From Streptomyces nojiriensis (lineage in GTDB: Bacteria; Actinomycetota; Actinomycetes; Streptomycetales; Streptomycetaceae), in NCBI RefSeq assembly GCF_017639205.1, contig NZ_CP071139.1, forward strand, positions 1,860,001 to 1,924,000: a DNA stretch of 64,000 bases. The letters run 5' to 3'. The notes under the pieces are model-generated. The model did no database searches and was not told the origin of the DNA. It saw only the letters and a program-made list of their open reading frames with translations. A program made the translations under genes and the position numbers. Within the stretch, counting starts at the first letter, position 1, and each line of letters starts with the position of its first letter. Of the stretch, positions 8,727 through 17,107 are shown one piece after another.

Positions 8727-9463
8727 CCCCTCGCGCTCGCCTGCCCCGCACGGCCGGTGCCGGCCGTTTCACGGGTACTTCGGTGCCGGACGGCCGGCGG
8801 ATGGGATCTTGTTTCGACGGCTGCCGGGGACGGGCCGGCTCCCCCGCTCCCACCACGGCCGCTGCCCCCGCGCGCCTCGCCGCCGAGGCAGTGGCGCATC
8901 CGGTGCAGCCCCCGCCGGGCGTGGCTCTTGACGGTGCCCAGCGGCAGTCCGGTGCGCTCGGCGATCTGGGCCTGGGTGAGGTCCGCGTAGAAGGCCATGG
9001 CGAGTACCTCCCGCTGTGCGCGGGGCAGCTTCGCCAGTTCGCCGGTGACGAGCAGCCGGTCCAGGACGGTCTCCGGACCCGCCGCCGGCTCGCCCGTGGG
9101 CGGCAGGGCGGCGCCGGCCGCGGCGACCAGGTCGAGCCTGCGGGTACGGGCCGTGAGCGCGTCGGCGATCTTCCGGCGGGTGATGCCGACCAGCCAGCCG
9201 GGGAACGGGCCGCGCTCCGGCCGGTAGTTGGCGCGACCCTGCCAGGCAGCCAGGAAGACCTGCTGGCTGACGTCCTCGGCCTCCCTGGAATCGCCGAGGG
9301 TGCGGGTCGCCAGGGCGAGGACGAGCCCGCCCCAGCGCCGGTACGCGGCGCTCAGGCACCGCTCGTCGCCGCGTACGAAACCCTCGGCGACCTCGTGGTC
9401 GAGAAGCTGCTCCCGGGGCGCGGACACGGGGGACGGCCGGGCGGTGACGCTCTGTGCGGTCAT
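8723..9463 (-). CDS. ECF RNA polymerase sigma factor (LitS-like position)
   Basis: A 246-residue ECF sigma factor. Region 2 spans about residues 38-105 (AEDVSQQVFLAAWQ, PGWLVGITRRKIAD) and region 4 about 130-195 (LPRAQREVLAMAFYADLTQ, GLPLGTVKSHARRGLHRM). A C-terminal tail of about 50 residues rich in Gly, Ser and Arg is unusual. It is the first gene of the operon and is divergent from a MerR/B12 regulator. In Streptomyces, LitR/LitS pairs in this arrangement control light-induced genes. No anti-sigma gene follows, so control is probably transcriptional through the neighbouring regulator. The ATG at 9463 has a GGAG at suitable spacing. Confidence 0.88.
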   Translation of the reverse strand: MTAQSVTARPSPVSAPREQLLDHEVAEGFVRGDERCLSAAYRRWGGLVLALATRTLGDSREAEDVSQQVFLAAWQGRANYRPERGPFPGWLVGITRRKIADALTARTRRLDLVAAAGAALPPTGEPAAGPETVLDRLLVTGELAKLPRAQREVLAMAFYADLTQAQIAERTGLPLGTVKSHARRGLHRMRHCLGGEARGGSGRGGSGGAGPSPAAVETRSHPPAVRHRSTRETAGTGRAGQASARG

Positions 9464-9477
9464 GGCGACTGCTCCTA

Positions 9478-9640
9478 GGGGGTGTCTTGTCGATCAGGGC
9501 GGATCAGGGAGCGGTGGTCGGTGCCGTGGATCGCAAGGCGGACGAGGGAGGCGACGCGGAGCGTCGCCGACCGAGGACAACGCGGCGAGGCGCGGTGCCG
9601 GGCGCCGCGAGCCCGGCCTGATCGGCAAGACACCTCCTAA
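9478..9640. repeat. MITE-like dispersed repeat, copy C (divergent)
   Basis: About 160 bp in the intergenic region between the sigma factor and MerR genes. The ends form a terminal inverted repeat: ggtgtcttgtcgatcagg at 9481-9498 and its near-complement around 9617-9635. The core shares tgccgtggat, acaacgcgg and aggcgcggtgccgggcg with the repeats at 3728 and 32230, but the ends have diverged. It separates both promoters and may have altered them. Confidence 0.65.
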
Positions 9641-9723
9641 GGCCGGGACCGGTTCCCGTCCAGATTCCGGCCCGTCCGTGCATCGATTCCACTCGCATCG
9701 GTTGTGCGTCGCATGATGGAGAC

Positions 9724-10785
9724 ATGAACGAGCCCGCACAGCCCGGCGAGCGCGCAGAGGCCGCAGAGGCCGCAGAGCCCGCGCACGGCGTGACCACCGG
9801 AGCCGTGGCACGCCGGCTGGGGGTCGCCCCCACGACCCTGCGCTCGTGGGACCGCCGGTACGGCATCGGGCCGGCCGCCCGCGAGGACGGCAGGCACCGG
9901 CGGTGGACCTCCGGGGACATCGCCGTCCTGCAGGAGATGTGCCGCCTGACCGCGTCGGGGGTGCCGCCCGCGGAGGCCGCGCGCGCCGCCCGGGCGGGGA
10001 CGGTGCCCACCGCGCCCACCGCGCCCGCGGCCGCCACCGCCACCGCCGCACCGGCCCGTCAGCCGGGATCCGGCAACGGCCTGCCGCTCGGCGACGTGCG
10101 CCAGGAGTGCCGGGGGCTGGGCCGGGCCGCCGTCCGCCTCGACTCACCGACCATGGACGAGCTGCTCGGCTCCCTGATCGGCGCGTACGGCCTGGTCACC
10201 ACCTGGGAGGAGGTGATGGTGCCGACCCTGCACGCCGTGGGGCGCAAGTGGGAGACCTCGGGCGACCAGTACGTCGAGGTCGAGCACCTGCTCTCCTGGC
10301 ACGTCTCGACCGCGCTGCGCCGCGTGGGCATCGGGGCGCTGTCCGGGCCCCGGGCGAGCGCTCCCCCGATCCTGCTGGCGTGCGTACCGGGCGAGCAGCA
10401 CACGCTCCCGCTGGAGGCGCTCGCCGCCGGTCTCGCCGAACTTGGCCTGCCCGCCCGGATGTTCGGGGCGGCCGTGCCGCCCGAGGCGCTCGACCAGGCC
10501 GTGCGCCGGACGGGACCCGTCGCGGTGGTGCTGTGGGCCCAGGCCCGCTCCACCGCGCACCATGCCCTGGCCCGGCACGTCGCCGACACCGCTTGGGGCG
10601 TCAAGGGCGCCCGGGCCCGGACCACGGTCCTCCTGGCGGGCCCCGGCTGGGCGGGGCCCGTACCCGCCCCGGGCATGCTGCGCCCCGGCGGACTGCGGGA
10701 GGCTTTGGGCCTGCTGCGCGGGCTGTGCGAGGCGGCGTCGTCCCCGGCGGGCGGAGGCGGCGGAGCGGCTCCTCAACGCTCCTGA
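9724..10785 (+). CDS. MerR-type B12-dependent photoreceptor regulator (LitR/CarH-like)
   Basis: A 353-residue regulator with a MerR helix-turn-helix at about residues 20-90 (GAVARRLGVAPTTLRSWDRRYG), an Ala/Pro/Thr linker and a C-terminal cobalamin-binding module. The latter shows W...EH (KWETSGDQYVEVEH) and GEQHTLPLEAL, matching the upper-face and lower-ligand His motifs of CarH/LitR proteins that use adenosylcobalamin to sense light. Two departures are visible: ten residues rather than nine between W and EH, and Pro where the E-x-H-x-x-G motif has Gly. It is divergent from the ECF sigma operon and very probably represses it in the dark. Its last 13 bases overlap the convergent hydrolase gene. 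Confidence 0.88.
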   Translation: MNEPAQPGERAEAAEAAEPAHGVTTGAVARRLGVAPTTLRSWDRRYGIGPAAREDGRHRRWTSGDIAVLQEMCRLTASGVPPAEAARAARAGTVPTAPTAPAAATATAAPARQPGSGNGLPLGDVRQECRGLGRAAVRLDSPTMDELLGSLIGAYGLVTTWEEVMVPTLHAVGRKWETSGDQYVEVEHLLSWHVSTALRRVGIGALSGPRASAPPILLACVPGEQHTLPLEALAAGLAELGLPARMFGAAVPPEALDQAVRRTGPVAVVLWAQARSTAHHALARHVADTAWGVKGARARTTVLLAGPGWAGPVPAPGMLRPGGLREALGLLRGLCEAASSPAGGGGGAAPQRS

Positions 10786-11705
10786 CCGGCACGGGCCTGC
10801 TCGACCACGTCGCGGATCGCCCGCGCGACGATCCGCGGCTGCTCGACGGCGATGCCGTGGCCGCTGTCGGTGTCGGTGACGTGCCGGGCCCGCAGGTCCT
10901 CGGCCAGGCGCCGCTGGGCGGCCAGCCAGGCCGGCCAGGTCGATCCGCCGCCGACCGAGAGGTCCCACGGGTGGTCGGAGGTGAGCACGACGGCGGGCAG
11001 GCCGCGCGGCAGGGCCGGCGCCCCGCGCAGCTCCCGCACGGCGGCCGGGTAGTCGGGTGTTTCGAGGCCCTTCCCGGTGTCCATGGCCCGGATCTTGTCC
11101 ATCCATCCCGACCACTGGGCCGGTGTCAGGGTGTCCTCGAGGAACGGCGAGGCACCGTCGACGGTCACCAGCCCGGCGGTCCGCGCCGGTTCGGTACGCG
11201 CGAACAGCGAGGCGGTCATCGCTCCCCACGAGGCACCGACCAGTACGTACGGCGGGTGCTCACCGGCCGCGGCGAGCACCGCCCGCAGGTCCCTGACGCC
11301 CGCTGCCGCCGTGGTGGGCTGGGTGACCGGCGTCGAGCGGCCCGGGGTACCGTCCAGCCGGGTCGTGCCGGGACGGTCGTAGGCGCACACCCGCGTGAAC
11401 CGGGCGGTCTGCGGGAGCACCGCCGACGGATCGGGCCTCGGAGCGACCTCCGGACGCGCGGCGTCCGCGATGTGCGTCCACTCGTCCGACGCACCCCTGG
11501 CACCGGACACGAGCACGACCGTGGGGGACCCGGAGCCGCGGCAGTCCAGCAGCACGCGGCGGCCGCCACCGATGTCCACCGGGCGGGCCGGACCGTCCCC
11601 GTCGTCCCGGGCCGCCGCGGGCACCGCCCCCGTGCACAGCGCGAGGGCGACGGCGAGGGTGACGGCGGACATGTGACGGGCCCGGACCGGGCGTCTTCCG
11701 AACAC
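10773..11705 (-). CDS. Secreted alpha/beta-hydrolase
   Basis: A 310-residue hydrolase with an N-terminal signal sequence (positive MFGRRPVRARH, hydrophobic core, AAA-R cleavage region near residue 32). The fold is marked by VVLVSGARGASDEW, CAYDRPGTTR, a nucleophile elbow GASWGA and a final His in TDSGHGIAVEQP. It is probably an extracellular esterase or related enzyme with unknown substrate. It converges with the MerR-type gene, overlapping it by 13 bp, and is transcribed separately from the photolyase gene. Confidence 0.82.
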   Translation of the reverse strand: MFGRRPVRARHMSAVTLAVALALCTGAVPAAARDDGDGPARPVDIGGGRRVLLDCRGSGSPTVVLVSGARGASDEWTHIADAARPEVAPRPDPSAVLPQTARFTRVCAYDRPGTTRLDGTPGRSTPVTQPTTAAAGVRDLRAVLAAAGEHPPYVLVGASWGAMTASLFARTEPARTAGLVTVDGASPFLEDTLTPAQWSGWMDKIRAMDTGKGLETPDYPAAVRELRGAPALPRGLPAVVLTSDHPWDLSVGGGSTWPAWLAAQRRLAEDLRARHVTDTDSGHGIAVEQPRIVARAIRDVVEQARAGQER

Positions 11706-11750
11706 CAGTCCAGTCTGGCACCCGGCGGTGGCCTCCGACAGCCGGTGGTG

Positions 11751-13130
11751 TCAGGGGCCGTCCTTGCCGCGGGCCCGCCGGAAGCGGGCGAGCCCCTCCG
11801 GGAGCCCGACCAGGGGGTCCGGGTAGTCGTACCGGGCCCGTTCCGGGCCGGCCAGCCGCCAGGGCTCGTGGACCGAGGGGCCCGGCAGTCCGGCGAGTTC
11901 CGGGACCCAGCGCCGCACGTACGCGCCGTCGGGGTCGTACCGCTTGCCCTGGATCACCGGGTTGAGCACCCGGTTGGGGCGGCTGTCGGTACCGGTACCG
12001 GCCACCCACTGCCAGTTGAGCTGGTTGTTGGCCACGTCGCCGTCGACCAGCAGGTCGAGGAAGTGGCGGGCTCCGGCGCGCCAGTCGATGTAGAGCGTCT
12101 TGGTCAGGAAGGACGCGGCGAGCAGCCGGCCCCGGCCCGGCATCCAGCCCTCGTGGGCGAGTTGGCGCATGGCCGCGTCCACCACGGGGTAGCCGGTGCG
12201 GCCCTGCTTCCAGGCCAGCAGGTCGGCCTCGGCCGCCTTGCCCCGCCGCCAGCGGTCGGCCCGGGTGCGGTAGTCCCGGGCGGCGGCCCCGGGGCGGGCG
12301 GCGAGGAGCTGGTACTGGAAGTCGCGCCAGCAGAGCTGCCGTACGAAGGCCTCGGCGCCCGCCCCGCCCCGGGACCGCGCCCGGTGCACGGCCTCGGCCG
12401 CCGAGACCGCGCCGAAGTGGATGTACGGGGAGAGCCGGGAGGTGGCGTCGCCGGGAAGGTCGTCGTGGCCTTCCTCGTACCCGTCGGCGTACTCCCCCAG
12501 CCAGTCCGCGAGCCGCTGCCTGCCCTCCCGCTCGCCCCCGGTGGCCAGGCCCTCGGAGACCGACGCGACCGCGGCGCGGGCCGGGAGCGCCTCGGAGCGG
12601 ATCCCGCCGGGCACCCGGACCTCCTGCGGCGGCGCGAGCGGCTCGCGCAGCCGCTCGCCCGACCAGCGCCTGAAGTACGGGGTGAAGACGGCGAAGTGGT
12701 CGGATCCGCTCGGTGTCACGGCTCCGGCGGGCAGGGCGGTGACCACGCCGTCATGGACGTACAGGCGCCGCCCGTCGGCCTCCAGGGCGCTGCGCAGCCG
12801 CTGCTCGCGGTGCAGGGCGAAGGCGCTGCACCCGGCCGCCATGTGCACCTCGTCGGCGTCGGTCTGCCGTACGACGGCGCACACCTCGGCGACGGGGTCC
12901 CCCGAGCGCACCACGAGCCGGCCGCCGCGCTCGCGCAGCCCGGAGTCGAGTCCGGCCAGGCAGTCCGCGAGGAAGGCGAGCCGGTTGGGCGCCGCGAAGC
13001 CGGCGCGGTCCACCGCCGGGTCCCGGACGAAGAGCGGAACGGTCTCGTTCCCCGGTCCCAGCGCGGCGCGCAGCGGCGGATGGTCGTGGACGCGCAGGTC
13101 CGAGGTGAACAGGACGACCGAGACGTTCAT
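11751..13130 (-). CDS. phr: Deoxyribodipyrimidine photo-lyase
   Basis: A 459-residue cryptochrome/photolyase. The N-terminal alpha/beta antenna domain (VSVVLFTSDLRVHDHPPL) is followed by the FAD-binding helical domain with SRLSPYIHFGAVS, FVRQLCWRDFQYQLL, GYPVVDAAMRQL, NNQLNWQWVAGTGTD and RVLNPVIQGKRYDP, all diagnostic of class I CPD photolyases. It repairs UV-induced pyrimidine dimers using blue light. The ATG at 13130 is chosen because the domain begins there; a longer frame upstream belongs to the antisense of the next gene. Its position beside a LitR-like regulator and CFA operon matches light-induced regulons in other bacteria. Confidence 0.93.
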   Translation of the reverse strand: MNVSVVLFTSDLRVHDHPPLRAALGPGNETVPLFVRDPAVDRAGFAAPNRLAFLADCLAGLDSGLRERGGRLVVRSGDPVAEVCAVVRQTDADEVHMAAGCSAFALHREQRLRSALEADGRRLYVHDGVVTALPAGAVTPSGSDHFAVFTPYFRRWSGERLREPLAPPQEVRVPGGIRSEALPARAAVASVSEGLATGGEREGRQRLADWLGEYADGYEEGHDDLPGDATSRLSPYIHFGAVSAAEAVHRARSRGGAGAEAFVRQLCWRDFQYQLLAARPGAAARDYRTRADRWRRGKAAEADLLAWKQGRTGYPVVDAAMRQLAHEGWMPGRGRLLAASFLTKTLYIDWRAGARHFLDLLVDGDVANNQLNWQWVAGTGTDSRPNRVLNPVIQGKRYDPDGAYVRRWVPELAGLPGPSVHEPWRLAGPERARYDYPDPLVGLPEGLARFRRARGKDGP

Positions 13131-13206
13131 GGTGCTGCTCCTGGCATCGGGCCACCGGGCGGACGCGGGAGGGGTCGCACGGTGGTCACTGGGCTGGCCT
13201 TGCCCG

Positions 13207-14787
13207 TCATTCGGCGCGGGCGGCCGCCGCGGATGCAGCGTTCGCGGGGGATGCGGCGGATCCCGGGGCCGCGGCCGGGCCGCGGTCGTCACCCGCCTCC
13301 GCCGTGCGCGCGATGTTGCGGGCCATGCCCCCGAAGACCACGGCGTGGAACGGCGAGACGGTCCACCAGTACAGGTGGCCGGCCAGGCCGCGCGGGTGGA
13401 AGAGCGCCCGCTGCCGGTACCGGGCGCGGCCGTCCCCGTCGTCCTCGGCGTACATCTCCAGCCAGGCGAGGCCGGGCAGCCGCATCTCGGCGCGGAGCCT
13501 GAGCAGCCGGCCGCGCTCGATCTCCTCGACCCGCCAGAAGTCCAGGGAGTCGCCGACCCGCAGGTGTGCGGCGTCCCGGCGGCCGCGGCGCAGTCCGACG
13601 CCCCCGACGAGCCGGTCGAACCAGCCGCGGACGGCCCAGGCGAGCGGGAAGGAGTACCAGCCGTTCTCCCCGCCGATCCCCTCCACGACCCGCCACAGGG
13701 CCTGCGGCGAGGCTTCGACGGTGCGTTCGCGGACATCGGAGTAGAGGCTGCCGCCGGCCCAGTCGGGGTCGGTGGGCAGCGGGTCGCTCGGCGCGCCGGG
13801 CACGGAGGCGGAGGACCAGCGGGTGAGGACCTGGGCGTCGCGGACCTTCTGGAGGGCGTAGGTGAGGGCCGTGTCGAAGTCGAGGGGGGCGCCGGGCGGG
13901 TCGGGCACCCAGGTGGCGATGTCGTGCTCGTCGCAGACGACCTCGTACTTGAGGGACTCCGCGAGGGGGCGGGCGATGGCGCGGGGCACCGGGGTGACCA
14001 GGCCGACCCAGTGGCTGGAGAGCCGCGGGGTGAGGACCGGTACGGGCAGGATGAGCCGCTGGGGCAGCCCGTCGACGCGGGCGTAGCGGCGCATCATGTC
14101 GAGGTAGGTGAGGACGTCGGGGCCGCCGATGTCGAAGGCGCGGCTGACGTCGGCGGGCATGCGGGCGCTGCCGACCAGGTAGCGCAGGACGTCGCGGACG
14201 GCGATGGGCTGGATACGGGTGCGCACCCAGCTGGGGGTGACCATCACGGGCAGCCGCTCGGTCAGGTAGCGGAGCATCTCGAAGGAGGCCGAACCGGAGC
14301 CGATGATGACGGCGGCGCGGAGCACCGTGGTGGGGACGCCGGAGTCGAGGAGGATGCGCCCGACCTCGGCGCGGGAGCGCAGATGGGGCGAGAGGTCCCG
14401 GTCGGGAACCCCGCTCGGGGTGAGTCCGCCCAGGTAGACGATGCGGCGGACGCCGGCGGCGCGGGCCTGCTCGGCGAAGGTCCGTGCGACCAGGCGGTCG
14501 GTGTGCTCGAAGTCGCGCCCGGTGCCGAGGGCGTGCACGAGGTAGTAGGCGACGTCCACGTCCCGCAGGGCGGGGGCGAGCGACGCGGCGTCGGTGACGT
14601 CGCCGCGGACGATCTCCGCCTGCCCGGCCCAGGGATGGTCGCGCAGTTTCTCCGGGGTGCGGGCGAGGCAGCGCACCCGGTGGCCCGCGGTGATGAGCTC
14701 GGGGACGAGCCGGCCGCCGATGTAGCCGGTGGCTCCGGTGACCAGGCACCGTGTGCCCGGGGCCGAGGGTCCTTGTGCGTCCGTCAT
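13207..14787 (-). CDS. NAD(P)-binding SDR fused to DUF2867
   Basis: A 526-residue two-domain protein. The N-terminal atypical short-chain dehydrogenase (CLVTGATGYIGGRLVPEL, then DVAYYLVHALG) ends near residue 340. The C-terminal part, with RVGDSLDFWRVEEIERG, is a DUF2867 START/polyketide-cyclase-like domain. Homologues occur beside photolyases and LitR-type regulators, which suggests a light- or oxidative-stress role, but the reaction is unknown. The ATG at 14787 has GGAG eleven bases upstream; a further ATG 24 codons upstream has no support. Confidence 0.85.
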   Translation of the reverse strand: MTDAQGPSAPGTRCLVTGATGYIGGRLVPELITAGHRVRCLARTPEKLRDHPWAGQAEIVRGDVTDAASLAPALRDVDVAYYLVHALGTGRDFEHTDRLVARTFAEQARAAGVRRIVYLGGLTPSGVPDRDLSPHLRSRAEVGRILLDSGVPTTVLRAAVIIGSGSASFEMLRYLTERLPVMVTPSWVRTRIQPIAVRDVLRYLVGSARMPADVSRAFDIGGPDVLTYLDMMRRYARVDGLPQRLILPVPVLTPRLSSHWVGLVTPVPRAIARPLAESLKYEVVCDEHDIATWVPDPPGAPLDFDTALTYALQKVRDAQVLTRWSSASVPGAPSDPLPTDPDWAGGSLYSDVRERTVEASPQALWRVVEGIGGENGWYSFPLAWAVRGWFDRLVGGVGLRRGRRDAAHLRVGDSLDFWRVEEIERGRLLRLRAEMRLPGLAWLEMYAEDDGDGRARYRQRALFHPRGLAGHLYWWTVSPFHAVVFGGMARNIARTAEAGDDRGPAAAPGSAASPANAASAAAARAE

Positions 14788-14895
14788 GGAGTTGCTCCGA
14801 TCGGGTGTCGCGGGTACTCCCCCGGAGTTCTTCCGGGGGCACGGTCCGGCTGGATGCACGGACCGCCGCCCACGAGCTGATCGTCCGGAGCGCGC

Positions 14896-15534
14896 CTACT
14901 TGGGCATGAGGACCGTGTCGACGATGTAGACGGTGGCGTTGGCGGTGGGGACGTTGCCGCAGACCACCTTGGAGGAATTGTTCACCTGGTAGGCGGTGCC
15001 CGAGCCCTTGGTGGTGATCATGCCCTTCTGGAGGGTCTGGAAGGATCCGCCGCCCAGTTGCTGCGGGGTGAGCTTCTCGCCGACGACGTGGTACGTGAGG
15101 ATCTTGGTCAGGGTCGCCTTGTCGGCCAGGACCTTGTCCAGGTCCGCCTTCGGGATCTTCGCGAACGCGTCGTTCGTCGGGGCGAACACCGTGATGTCCT
15201 GGGCGTTGTTCAAGGTGTCCACCAGGCCTGCCTTCTTCACGGCCGTGACCAGGGTCGACAGCGCCGGGTTGTTCGAGGCGGCGGTGGCGACCGGGGCCTG
15301 CGCCATGCCGTCGAAGGAGCCCGCGCCGCTCTTGGGCACCGAGGCGCACGCCGGGCCGAACGGACCGCCCGCGCCGGTGCCGGTTTGGCCGACCGGCTGG
15401 GGTGAGGAGAGGGCGTCGGGCGCGGCCGCACCCTGATTACTCGTACTCTCCTCCGAACAGGCGGACAGTGCCAGCGGAAGCAGCACTGCGGCCGTCACGG
15501 CGAGGGTGGCACGGCGGAAGGTGTGAATGCTCAT
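14896..15534 (-). CDS. Fasciclin-domain lipoprotein (MPT70/83-like)
   Basis: A 212-residue surface lipoprotein. The signal peptide ends in the lipobox LSAC with Cys at residue 26, followed by a Ser/Gly/Pro linker and one fasciclin (FAS1) domain, seen as ITVFAPTNDAFAKIP, ILTYHVVGEKLT and NATVYIVDTVLMPK. In mycobacteria the homologues MPT70/MPT83 are the main SigK targets. Here the gene is divergent from sigK-rskA and has a SigK-type promoter at 15582-15608. It probably contributes to adhesion or envelope function. Confidence 0.92.
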   Translation of the reverse strand: MSIHTFRRATLAVTAAVLLPLALSACSEESTSNQGAAAPDALSSPQPVGQTGTGAGGPFGPACASVPKSGAGSFDGMAQAPVATAASNNPALSTLVTAVKKAGLVDTLNNAQDITVFAPTNDAFAKIPKADLDKVLADKATLTKILTYHVVGEKLTPQQLGGGSFQTLQKGMITTKGSGTAYQVNNSSKVVCGNVPTANATVYIVDTVLMPK

Positions 15535-15581
15535 GGTCTCTCCTGCGTCTGGGACTCACCCATCGGTGAATCACGCCGCCT

Positions 15582-15608
15582 ATTCGGCACCGGCCCCCAT
15601 CCGGATGG
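15582..15608 (-). promoter_or_regulatory. SigK-type promoter for the fasciclin gene
   Basis: On the minus strand the -35 box CCATCC (15608-15603) and -10 box CCGAAT (15587-15582) are separated by 15 bp. This equals the mycobacterial SigK consensus boxes exactly. The -10 box ends 47 bp before the ATG at 15534, giving a leader of about 40 bases. Confidence 0.75.
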
Positions 15609-15623
15609 CCCCATCACCCGAAC
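15597..15623 (+). promoter_or_regulatory. SigK-type promoter reading towards sigK (autoregulation)
   Basis: On the plus strand CCATCC (15597-15602) is followed after 15 bp by CCGAAC (15618-15623), one base off the CCGAAT consensus. The -35 boxes of the two divergent promoters lie side by side in the 12-bp palindrome ccatccggatgg at 15597-15608. It would start an mRNA near 15630 reading into sigK. Confidence 0.65.
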
Positions 15624-15755
15624 GAGTGGCGACCCGCACAAGCCGCCGAACAGCGTTTCGGGGGCTGCCGAAGACACATGTCCGCCGCGACCTATCCGCC
15701 AGCCCCGCGGCTCCGAATGAGCTGTGCAACCGAGTACTCCTGGAGGACCTCCCCG

Positions 15756-16340
15756 GTGAGAGAGAACGTGCGCATAGGCCGGCATCCGTCGGCCGCTCCC
15801 GACCTGCCGGAACTGATGGGCCGGGTGGCCCGCGGTGATCAGCAGGCGTTCACGGCCGTCTTCGAGGCCGTGTCGGGCCCCGTGCTGGGCCTCGTACGGA
15901 CCGTGCTGCGGGACCCGGCCCAGTCCGAGGAGGTCGCCCAGGAGGTACTGGTCGAGCTCTGGCGGACCGCCGCCCGCTACCAGCCCGCGCGGGGTTCGGT
16001 GATGAACTGGGTGCTGACCCTGGCCCACCGCCGGGCCGTCGACCGGGTGCGTTCCGCGCAGGCGTCGACCAACCGCGAGAAGCGGGCGGCCCTGCTGGAC
16101 CACACCACGGCCTACGACGAGGTGGTGGAGCAGGTGGAGTCCCGGCTGGAGCGCGAGCAGGTACGGCGCTGCATGCACGGACTCAGCGAACTGCAGCGCC
16201 AGTCGGTCACCCTGGCGTACTACCGCGGCCTGACCCACCGGGAGGTCGCGGAATTGCTGGCCCTGCCGTTGGGTACCGTGAAGACACGGCTGCGCGACGG
16301 GCTCATCCGGCTCCGAGACTGCCTGGGGGTGGGCGTGTGA
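15756..16340 (+). CDS. sigK: ECF sigma factor SigK
   Basis: A 194-residue ECF sigma factor with regions 2 (AQSEEVAQEVLVELWRTAAR, NWVLTLAHRRAVDRVR) and 4 (LSELQRQSVTLAYYRGLTH, LALPLGTVKTRLRDGLIRL). The GTG at 15756 is favoured because GGAGG lies nine bases upstream at 15742-15746; an earlier ATG at 15678 lacks a ribosome-binding site. It overlaps rskA by four bases (GTGA) and is divergent from the fasciclin gene it is expected to transcribe. A plus-strand SigK-type promoter at 15597 suggests autoregulation. Confidence 0.92.
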   Translation: MRENVRIGRHPSAAPDLPELMGRVARGDQQAFTAVFEAVSGPVLGLVRTVLRDPAQSEEVAQEVLVELWRTAARYQPARGSVMNWVLTLAHRRAVDRVRSAQASTNREKRAALLDHTTAYDEVVEQVESRLEREQVRRCMHGLSELQRQSVTLAYYRGLTHREVAELLALPLGTVKTRLRDGLIRLRDCLGVGV

Positions 16341-17095
16341 ACACCACGGATCCGCACACATTGACGGGTGCGTACGCGCTCGACGCCCTGGAACCGGACG
16401 AACGGGCCGCCGTCGAGCGGCACCTCGCCGACTGCGTGTCCTGCACGCAGGAGGTCCGGGAGTTCTCCGAGACCGCCGCGCGCCTCGGGCTCGCCGTCGC
16501 GGCGCAGCCGAGTCCCGCGCTGCGGGACGAGGTGATGCGCCGGATCGCGACGGTGCGCCAGGAAGGGCCCTCGACGGTCAGGGCCACGCGCGGCGGCCAC
16601 GTACGGCCCCGCTGGCGGCCGGTGTCGAACTGGGCCCTGGCGGCCTGCATCGCGGGGGCCGTGGCGCTCGGCGGTGTCGCGGTGGCGCAGTACCAGCAGG
16701 CCGAGGACGCCCGGCAGCAGGCGCAGCAGGCCCGTCTCGCGAACGATGCCGTCGGCTCGGTCCTCGCGGCCGCCGACGCCCGGGTGGCCACGGCGCCGCT
16801 GCGGGGCGGCGCGGTGGGCACGGTGGTCGTCTCGGCCTCCCGCAACCAGGCGGTCTTCGCGGCCTCCGGCCTGCCGGCGCCGCCCGGCGGGAAGGTGTAC
16901 CAGCTCTGGTACAACGACGGCGGCGGGAAGATGCGTTCGGCGGGGCTGATGGGCACCGGTACCCCGGCGACGGCCACCCTGCTCGACGGCCCGGTCAACG
17001 CGGCGTCGGGGATGGGCGTCACCGTCGAACCGGCCGGCGGCTCGCCGCATCCGACCTCGGCCCCGGTGGCCCTGCTGGCCTTCCCGGCGGCCTGA
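16337..17095 (+). CDS. rskA: Anti-sigma-K factor RskA
   Basis: A 252-residue membrane anti-sigma factor. The cytoplasmic N terminus has the zinc-associated anti-sigma pattern (RHLADCVSC: His, then Cys-x2-Cys), a single transmembrane helix lies around residues 95-115, and the extracytoplasmic C-terminal domain contains the RskA signature (VYQLWYNDGGGKMRSAG). It would hold SigK at the membrane until regulated proteolysis. The GTG start overlaps the sigK stop by four bases. It ends 12 bp from a convergent regulator gene. Confidence 0.92.
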   Translation: MNTTDPHTLTGAYALDALEPDERAAVERHLADCVSCTQEVREFSETAARLGLAVAAQPSPALRDEVMRRIATVRQEGPSTVRATRGGHVRPRWRPVSNWALAACIAGAVALGGVAVAQYQQAEDARQQAQQARLANDAVGSVLAAADARVATAPLRGGAVGTVVVSASRNQAVFAASGLPAPPGGKVYQLWYNDGGGKMRSAGLMGTGTPATATLLDGPVNAASGMGVTVEPAGGSPHPTSAPVALLAFPAA

Positions 17096-17107
17096 GCCGG
17101 GTGCCGG

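Noticed and set aside
9846..13502. A 1,218-codon plus-strand frame across the MerR, hydrolase and photolyase genes
   Set aside because: It covers genes of both strands with known motifs and has Arg/Gly-rich low-complexity translation typical of off-frame high-GC DNA.
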